Below are positions 58,607 through 64,000 of a stretch of DNA of 64,000 nucleotides, piece after piece. Numbering within the stretch: the first letter of the stretch is position 1; each line of letters opens with the position of its first letter. The notes under the pieces are model-generated. The model was not told the origin of the DNA. It did no database searches and worked only from the letters and a program-made list of their open reading frames with translations. The position numbers and the translations under genes were made by a program. The stretch spans positions 37,252 through 101,251 of the forward strand of contig JAWVFQ010000026.1 in the NCBI GenBank assembly GCA_033856025.1, given 5' to 3'. This stretch comes from AC-38 sp033856025 (GTDB lineage: Bacteria > Actinomycetota > Thermoleophilia > Solirubrobacterales > Solirubrobacteraceae).

Positions 58607-59698
58607 ATGGCCGCCGACAGACTGCCCGTCACCCTGGCCGACTTCGAGCGCGCGGCCGCCGAGCGGCTGGGGCCCGGACCGCTCGACTACTACGCCGGGG
58701 GTGCGGGCGACGAGCTGACGCTGCGCTGGAACGCCTCGGCCTGGCGGCGGATCGCGGTGCGCCAGCGGGTGCTGGTCGACGTGTCGCGGCGCGACCTGCG
58801 CACGACGGTCCTGGGGCGCGAGCACCCCCACCCGGTGTTCGTGGCGCCGACGGCCTTCCACCGCATGGCCCACCCCGACGGGGAGCGGGCGACGGCCCGC
58901 GGCGCCGCGGCCGCGGACGCCCTCTACTGCCTGTCCTCCCTGGCCACCGCCACTCCGGGCCAGGTGGCCGCGGCGGCGCCGGGCGGGCGGCGCTGGTTCC
59001 AGCTCTACGTCTTCAAGGACCGCGGCGTGTCCGACGCGCTGCTGGCGTCGGCGGTGGAGCACGGCTACGAGGCGATCGTCGTCACGGCGGACCTCCCAGT
59101 CCTCGGGGTGCGCGAGCGCGAGCTGCGCTCCGGCTACGCCATCGACGCGGCCGACCTGGTTCCCGAGGTCCACGGCGAGCAGGCGCTGCCGCTGGCGGAG
59201 ATCGGCGAGCTGATCGACCCCTCGCTGACCTGGGACGACGTCGAGCGCTTCGCCTCGGCCTGCGGGCTGCCGGTGCTGGTCAAGGGCGTCATGACCGCGC
59301 AGGACGCGGTGCTCGCCGCGGAGCACGGCGCGGCGGGCGTGGTGGTCTCCAACCACGGCGGGCGCCAGCTGGACACGGTGCGCGCGGGCGCCGAGGCGCT
59401 GCCCGAGGTGGCCGAGGCGGTGGGCGACCGGCTCGACGTGCTGGTGGACGGCGGGATCCGTCGCGGGACCGACGTGCTCAAGGCGCTGGCCCTGGGCGCG
59501 CGGGCGGCGTTCGTCGGGCGCCCGGTCATCTGGGGCCTGGCCGTGGGCGGGGAGGCCGGGGTGCGCCACGTGCTGGAGATCCTGCGCGGGGAGCTGGACG
59601 TCGCGCTCGCGCTGGCCGGCGTGCCGCGGGCCGCCGACCTCGACGGCAGCGCCGTCGAGCCGGCCCCGTGGGCCGGCGGCGTACCGTTCGGGGCGTGA
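58607..59698 (+). CDS. FMN-dependent alpha-hydroxy-acid oxidase family protein
   Basis: The 363-residue TIM-barrel enzyme shows GPLDYYAGGAGDELTLRWN at its N-terminus, FQLYVFKDRGVSDALL, VTADLPVLGVRERELRSGY, VLVKGVMTAQDA (flavin Lys), VVVSNHGGRQLD with the catalytic His and Arg, and DGGIRRGTDVLKALALGARAAFVGRP for the FMN phosphate. The family oxidises lactate, glycolate, mandelate or similar acids; lactate or a long-chain hydroxy acid is likely. Its stop overlaps the GTG of the next membrane protein gene (GTGA). Confidence 0.93.
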   Translation: MAADRLPVTLADFERAAAERLGPGPLDYYAGGAGDELTLRWNASAWRRIAVRQRVLVDVSRRDLRTTVLGREHPHPVFVAPTAFHRMAHPDGERATARGAAAADALYCLSSLATATPGQVAAAAPGGRRWFQLYVFKDRGVSDALLASAVEHGYEAIVVTADLPVLGVRERELRSGYAIDAADLVPEVHGEQALPLAEIGELIDPSLTWDDVERFASACGLPVLVKGVMTAQDAVLAAEHGAAGVVVSNHGGRQLDTVRAGAEALPEVAEAVGDRLDVLVDGGIRRGTDVLKALALGARAAFVGRPVIWGLAVGGEAGVRHVLEILRGELDVALALAGVPRAADLDGSAVEPAPWAGGVPFGA

Positions 59699-60675
59699 CG
59701 CCGCCCACCGTCCACGCCGGCATCGGCGACTTCTTCGACGCCGTCGGGAAGTTCTTCCACAGCCTCGGCGACATCAGCTGGGGCCCGCTGGCGATCGCGA
59801 TGGTCAGCTTCATCGTCTACCTGTCGCTGCGCTCGCGGGCGTACTTCAACGTGATCCGCGCCGCCTACCCGACCGAGCGGATCCAGTGGCGGCGGATCTG
59901 GGGCGCCTACATCGCCGCCTACGGGTTCAACAACGTCGTGCCCGCCCGGGGCGGCGACCTGATCCGGATCTTCCTCACCAAGAGCTCGGTGCCCAACTCG
60001 TCCTATCCGGCGATCGCGTCGAGCTTCGCCGTCGAGCTCATCTTCGACCTGTCGATGGCGGTGTTCATCCTGACCTTCGCCTTCACGCAGGGCGTCTTCC
60101 CCAAGCCGCCCGACTTCTCCCAGCTTCAGGCGTTCGACCTCTCCTGGCTGGCCGGCCACCCGCGATTCACGCTGTTCCTGCTCACGTTCCTGGCCGTGGG
60201 CGCGCTCGTGGGGTTCGCGCTGCTGTCGGTGCGGGTGCAGGCGTTCTGGGCGCGGGTGAAGCAGGGCGTGGCGATCCTGTCGGACCGCCGCCGCTACTTC
60301 CGCGAGGTCTGGCTCGTGCAGTTCTGCGGCTGGCTGTTTCGCTTCGCGGCATTCTGGTTCCTGCTCGACGCCTTCCGGGTCGGGGGCTCGGTGCGCAACG
60401 TGCTGCTCGTGCTGGGCGTCAACGCCGTGGCCGCGCTCGTCCCGTTCACGCCCGGCGGAGCGGGCGTGCAGCAGGCGCTGCTGGTCAAGGTGTTCGCCGG
60501 CGCGGCGTCCGGCGCCACCGTCGCCGCCTACTCGGTGGGCCAGCAGATCGCCATCGGCGCCACCACGCTGGGCGTGGGGTTCGTCGCGCTGGTGACGATC
60601 TTCCGGATCCGCTCGTTCCGCGAGGTCATCCGGGCGGGACGGGAGGAGCGCGCGGCCGAGGCCGCGGCCCGGTAA
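59695..60675 (+). CDS. Flippase-like (UPF0104/LPG synthase TM-region) membrane protein
   Basis: GTG 59695 gives a 326-residue integral membrane protein with about eight helices of the UPF0104/AglD/MprF transmembrane type. IWGAYIAAYGFNNVVPARGGDLIRIFLTK is the conserved N-terminal block, VLLVLGVNAVAALVPFTPGGAGVQQALLV is the central motif, and AAYSVGQQIAIGATTLGVGFVAL is a late helix. Members move or modify lipid-linked sugars or lysyl-lipids; the catalytic domain of MprF is absent, so flippase-like transport is more likely. It is coupled to the oxidase by GTGA. Confidence 0.87.
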   Translation: MTPPTVHAGIGDFFDAVGKFFHSLGDISWGPLAIAMVSFIVYLSLRSRAYFNVIRAAYPTERIQWRRIWGAYIAAYGFNNVVPARGGDLIRIFLTKSSVPNSSYPAIASSFAVELIFDLSMAVFILTFAFTQGVFPKPPDFSQLQAFDLSWLAGHPRFTLFLLTFLAVGALVGFALLSVRVQAFWARVKQGVAILSDRRRYFREVWLVQFCGWLFRFAAFWFLLDAFRVGGSVRNVLLVLGVNAVAALVPFTPGGAGVQQALLVKVFAGAASGATVAAYSVGQQIAIGATTLGVGFVALVTIFRIRSFREVIRAGREERAAEAAAR

Positions 60676-60716
60676 GCGGCGTCCGCGCACCGGAATCGGG
60701 GGTACCCTCTGGTGGG

Positions 60717-63335
60717 ATGCGCACGGCGTGGGGGGTCGCGGTCGCACTGGCGATGCTCGCCATCGCCGGCCTGCCCGCGGGCGCGGCGGCCGACGACACG
60801 CCCTGGAGCGTCGGTGCCGCGAAGGTCGACACCACGCCGCCGTCCTTCGACCCCAGCCAGGACCTCGAGGACTTCTCGGCGACGACCTGTCCGCGCGCCG
60901 TGTTCAACGGGCCGCGTCGCTGGCGCTTCGAGGAGCCCTACCAGGACAGCGACGGGTCGGGCGACTTCTCCTACTCGTCGGCCACGCCTCCCGTGCCCGA
61001 GCCGTTCTGCGACTACAACCAGAATGGCCGTTGGGACGGGATCTACCTCTCCGGCGGCGTCGACCACCCGGCGAAGACCGTCCACGACCGCATCGACGCG
61101 CGCGCCGTGGCCTTCTCGGACGGCGCCAAGACCGTCGTCCTCGCCTCGGTGATCGCGCAGGGGATCTTCGAGAACTACATCCGCCAGGCGCGCACCGCGG
61201 CCCAGTCCCTGGCCCAGCAGGGTCCTCACAGGTCCAGCTGCGGGCACATCGACGAGATGGTGGTCAGCTCCAACCACAACGAGAGCTCGCCGGACACGAT
61301 TGGGATCTACGGCGCGCCCGAGGACCCAACCGGAAGCTTCGGGGTCAACTCGGGGATCGACGAGTACTACATGGCGTGGCTCGACGACCAGATGGCCCTC
61401 GCCGCGGTCGCCGCCTGCGACAACCGCCGGCCGGCCTCCCTGCGCGCCGCCGAGTTCCCGGTCCCCAGCGACCTGCGCCAGGAGATCCCCAACCGGTTCC
61501 CGACCGTCGACGACAGCGGCGCGCCCGCCGCGATCGACCCCAAGGTGCGGGTGCTGCAGGCGCGCGACGGGGGCGGCAACCCGATCTTCACGATGATGAA
61601 CCTGCCCGACCACAACCAGGACATCGGCCAGTCGGACAACGAGGCGGTGTCCCGCGCCGTCAGCGGCGACTGGCCGGGGTACTTCCACCGGCGCCTGGAG
61701 TCCGACGTCGGCGGGATGGCGATGTTCGTCGCGGGCGACATCGGGTCGATGGAGGACATCATCACCGTCCCCGAGGTCTCGACAGTCGACCACCCGGAGT
61801 GCCTGTCGAACCCGGCCGACCCGCACAGCGGGAGCACCGGCTGCTACGCCCAGGTCGAGGCGACGGGCAGCCGGATCGCGGACGCCGTGGCCGGCGCGCT
61901 GCCGGCCGCGACGCCGGTCCCCGCGGGGGTCGTGGGCGGCAGGCGCGCCGAGTTCTGCGTCCCGCTGGAGAACGAGCTGTTCCGGGCCGCCGAGGCCGCC
62001 GGCGTGTTCGGGCAGCGCCAGGGATACACCGCCTGCCAGCCGACGGGCCGGACCGGCGACGGGCTCAAGACGTCCGTCGCCGTGCTCGACGTCGGCTCCG
62101 AGGTGCAGTTCATCGGGAACCCCGGGGAGGCCTTCCCGGCGCTGATGCTGGGCGGTCCCTGGGGGGTCGAGGACGCCAGCTGCCCGAATCGCGTCGCGCC
62201 GCCCGTGCCCAGCTGGCACGCCCGCGCGCTCCACCGCTACGAGGTCGGCCTGGCCGACGACATGATCGGCTACCTCAAGCCCGCCTGGTCCTACACGGGT
62301 GACACGCAGGGGTTCACCACGCCCACGGACGGCTGCACCAGCGACCAGCACGGCCACACCCATCATGGCCTGGAGGACGAGGGCGTCGGGCCGAGCGCCG
62401 GGGACATGGTCGCCCAGAACCTCACCGCGCTCCTGGACCAGACGCCCGAGCCGACGGCGCGGTTCCGGGTGGGGCGCTACGTCAGGGCGGACGGCACGCT
62501 GACGAAGGCCTACACGACCGCGGACGACCAGGGGGCGCCGGGGCACTTCCCCAAGGACGCGGTCGCGATCTGGCTCGCCGCGCCGGGCTCGACGAACCTC
62601 GACCCCGCGCCGGGGCATCCCGACAGCGGGACACTCGTGGCGCTGGGCAACGTGCACGCGTTCGGCGGGCGTCCGGTGGACGCGACCGGCGAGTTCATGG
62701 ACTTCGACGGCGCGCCCCAGGCGGGCCCCGACGTCAGCACGCGAGGGATGCTCGTGCGCGGCGCGGACTGCGTGGCGGTGCGCTACTACGTGGACGTCTA
62801 TCCCGCCGTGACGGGGGCCGCCGGCCTCGGCGCCTCGAGCTCCGCCGGCGCCGCGCCGGCCGCGCCCGCCTGCCCACCGCGCACGGGCGGCGGGGGACCC
62901 TCCGCGGGCGCGCGCGGAGCCGGGCCATCGGCCGGGCTGGGAGCGCTCCCGGGGACGGCGCGACTCACGCTCACCGGCCTGCGCGTGATCCCGCGCCGCT
63001 TCCGGCGGCGCGCCGTCATCACGTTCCGCGCCGCGAGCGCGGGGCGCGTGACGCTCGCCTTCGCCCTGGCCCTGCGCGGGCGGCGCTCCGGCCGCCGCTG
63101 CCTGCCCGCGTCGCGCGCGCTGCGGCGCCACCTCGCCTGCACCCGCCGGTACGTGCCGGTGGGGTCGCTGACGGTGAACGCGCGGGCGGGCCTCAACCGC
63201 GTGGTCTTCGCCGGGCGGCTCTCCGCGCGGCGGGTGCTGCGCGCGGGCGGCTACCGGTTGTCCGCGGTGCAGGCCAGCGGGGCGAGCCGCTCGAGCCGGC
63301 GCGTGGCCTGGTTCACGCTGCTCCCGCGTCGCTAG
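60717..63335 (+). CDS. Large secreted protein with a ceramidase-like N-terminal domain
   Basis: The 872-residue protein from ATG 60717 has a signal peptide (RTAWGVAVALAMLAIAGLPAGAAA). Residues about 30-500 resemble neutral ceramidases: VGAAKVDTTPP, DGIYLSGG..., DARAVAFSDGAKTVVLASVIAQ, VVSSNHNESSPDT (the metal-His/Ser segment, here SNHNESS), LPDHNQDIG and AGDIGSMED. A region with HGHTHHGLE and another beta-rich part follow to about 700. The C-terminus is Ala/Gly-rich and ends in an Arg-rich beta domain. It may cleave amide-linked lipids outside the cell. The assignment rests on motif likeness, and the length is greater than usual. Confidence 0.75.
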   Translation: MRTAWGVAVALAMLAIAGLPAGAAADDTPWSVGAAKVDTTPPSFDPSQDLEDFSATTCPRAVFNGPRRWRFEEPYQDSDGSGDFSYSSATPPVPEPFCDYNQNGRWDGIYLSGGVDHPAKTVHDRIDARAVAFSDGAKTVVLASVIAQGIFENYIRQARTAAQSLAQQGPHRSSCGHIDEMVVSSNHNESSPDTIGIYGAPEDPTGSFGVNSGIDEYYMAWLDDQMALAAVAACDNRRPASLRAAEFPVPSDLRQEIPNRFPTVDDSGAPAAIDPKVRVLQARDGGGNPIFTMMNLPDHNQDIGQSDNEAVSRAVSGDWPGYFHRRLESDVGGMAMFVAGDIGSMEDIITVPEVSTVDHPECLSNPADPHSGSTGCYAQVEATGSRIADAVAGALPAATPVPAGVVGGRRAEFCVPLENELFRAAEAAGVFGQRQGYTACQPTGRTGDGLKTSVAVLDVGSEVQFIGNPGEAFPALMLGGPWGVEDASCPNRVAPPVPSWHARALHRYEVGLADDMIGYLKPAWSYTGDTQGFTTPTDGCTSDQHGHTHHGLEDEGVGPSAGDMVAQNLTALLDQTPEPTARFRVGRYVRADGTLTKAYTTADDQGAPGHFPKDAVAIWLAAPGSTNLDPAPGHPDSGTLVALGNVHAFGGRPVDATGEFMDFDGAPQAGPDVSTRGMLVRGADCVAVRYYVDVYPAVTGAAGLGASSSAGAAPAAPACPPRTGGGGPSAGARGAGPSAGLGALPGTARLTLTGLRVIPRRFRRRAVITFRAASAGRVTLAFALALRGRRSGRRCLPASRALRRHLACTRRYVPVGSLTVNARAGLNRVVFAGRLSARRVLRAGGYRLSAVQASGASRSSRRVAWFTLLPRR

Positions 63336-63344
63336 CCGCGCCGG

Positions 63345-63614
63345 CTACTGCAGGCCCTGGCGCGCCTCGCGCACCAGCGTGACGGCCTCGGGGAAGACGA
63401 TCGCCATCACCGAGCGGACCTGGGCGGCCTGCGCCTCGGCGTCGCCCTGCAGGTTGATGCGGTTGATCGCCGCGACGGTCATGTCGGCGGCCAGGCGGAT
63501 CGCGCTGTCGGCCCACGCCACCTTCTGGGCGCCCTGCATCTGCTCGGCGAACTCGGCCATCCGCCGCTGCAGCTCCTCCGGGTCGCCGAACAGTCCTCCG
63601 AATCCGCCTTCCAT
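63345..63614 (-). CDS. Small helical protein of unknown function
   Basis: The frame from ATG 63614 encodes 89 residues, with a Gly/Phe start (GGFGGLFGDPEELQRRM) and amphipathic helices (FAEQMQGAQKVAWADSAIRLAADMTVAAINRI and EAVTLVREA). It has no signal or membrane segment. Its start is 15 bases from the divergent hydrolase gene start. It could be a small nucleoid- or chaperone-like protein; no family was recognised. Confidence 0.55.
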   Translation of the reverse strand: MEGGFGGLFGDPEELQRRMAEFAEQMQGAQKVAWADSAIRLAADMTVAAINRINLQGDAEAQAAQVRSVMAIVFPEAVTLVREARQGLQ

Positions 63615-63629
63615 GGGAGGATCGTACCC

Positions 63630-64000
63630 GTGCCGGAGTCCGTCCATGTCCCGGGCGCCGAGCTGGCGGTGGCCGAGTCGGGGTCGGGCCCGCCCGTCCT
63701 GCTCGTCCACGGCATCGGGGACCGGGGCGAGGGGTGGTCGGACGTGGCCGGCGGGCTCCCGGCCGCGCGCGTCATCACCTACGACCGGCGCGGCTACGGC
63801 GGGTCGTCGGCGCCGGAGCCCTACGAGCGCACGACCGTGGCCGAGCAGGCCGAGGATGCGGCCGCGCTGCTGGCGGCGTTGGGGGCCGTGCCCGCGGTGG
63901 TGTGCGGGCGCGACCTCGGCGCGCTGGTCGCCCTGGACCTGGCCACGCGCCACCGCGACGCGGTCCGCGCGATCGTGGTCGTCGATCCGCCGCTGCAGCT
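63630..64000 (+). CDS. Alpha/beta hydrolase, cut by the window edge
   Basis: GTG 63630 starts an alpha/beta-hydrolase. LLVHGIGDRGEGWSDV (HG oxyanion motif) is followed by VITYDRRGYGGSSAP and the nucleophile elbow VVCGRDLGALVALDLA. The elbow reads G-R-D-L-G, so the nucleophile is Asp as in epoxide hydrolases and haloalkane dehalogenases, not Ser. The sequence ends after VVVDPPLQ, before the acid and His of the triad. Dehalogenase or epoxide hydrolase action is an inference from the Asp. Confidence 0.8.
   Translation, partial: MPESVHVPGAELAVAESGSGPPVLLVHGIGDRGEGWSDVAGGLPAARVITYDRRGYGGSSAPEPYERTTVAEQAEDAAALLAALGAVPAVVCGRDLGALVALDLATRHRDAVRAIVVVDPPLQ

Overview
The window is very GC-rich, gene-dense DNA with frequent GTG and TTG starts. 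A complete mce lipid-transporter operon, PNPOx and F420-type (DUF385) oxidoreductases, an Mtb-like dCTP deaminase and an ECF sigma factor with a long Ala/Gly tail all point to an actinobacterium. I infer the Thermoleophilia (Solirubrobacter/Conexibacter-like soil bacteria) from the overall gene style, without a database check. No stretch longer than about 300 bases lacks a gene, and no CRISPR array, rRNA, phage module or transposase was seen.

Layout. 1-6.5 kb: TfoX-like protein, tRNA-Pro(CGG), secreted proteins including a large phosphoesterase fused to 14 cysteine-bearing propeller repeats, and a GIDE-domain gene that looks frameshifted. 6.5-13.5 kb: PQQ-type sugar dehydrogenase, metallo-beta-lactamase-fold hydrolase, ECF sigma factor with a built-in zinc anti-sigma-like motif, GH15 glucosidase, SCP2 protein, iron alcohol dehydrogenase. 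13.5-18 kb (minus strand): a tightly packed Nudix / PNPOx / epimerase / hexapeptide acyltransferase / coiled-coil set. 18-27 kb: rubredoxin, YtfJ-like protein, bioA, membrane spermidine-synthase-like protein, citrate synthase, and a dcd gene interrupted by an intein.

27-39 kb: a TetR/DUF2236 operon divergent from a full mce operon (two MlaE/YrbE permeases, six MCE proteins, coupled by start/stop overlaps), with a strong inverted repeat between them. The ATPase subunit is not in the window. 39-49 kb: PfkB kinase, quinone oxidoreductase, NHL-repeat protein, DEAD-box helicase, PhoD phosphatase, cyclophilin, and a cupredoxin/DUF1800/DUF1501 secreted set. 49-54 kb: aldehyde dehydrogenase, EamA transporter, a direct-repeat-flanked insert with gene remnants, DUF385 enzyme, and a cupin/TetR divergent pair with clustered CTAGG motifs. 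54-64 kb: HAD, phosphotransferase, SixA, cupredoxin, Fpg/Nei glycosylase, Bcp peroxiredoxin, FMN oxidase, flippase-like membrane protein, ceramidase-like secreted protein, and a partial alpha/beta hydrolase.

The most notable items are: the dCTP deaminase intein, which starts with Ala and carries the Trp/Cys/Thr signature of class 3 inteins; the 14-repeat cysteine propeller phosphoesterase; the remnant-flanked insert at 51.5-52.4 kb; two candidate TetR operators; and repeated use of CTAG as a shared stop-stop junction between convergent genes.
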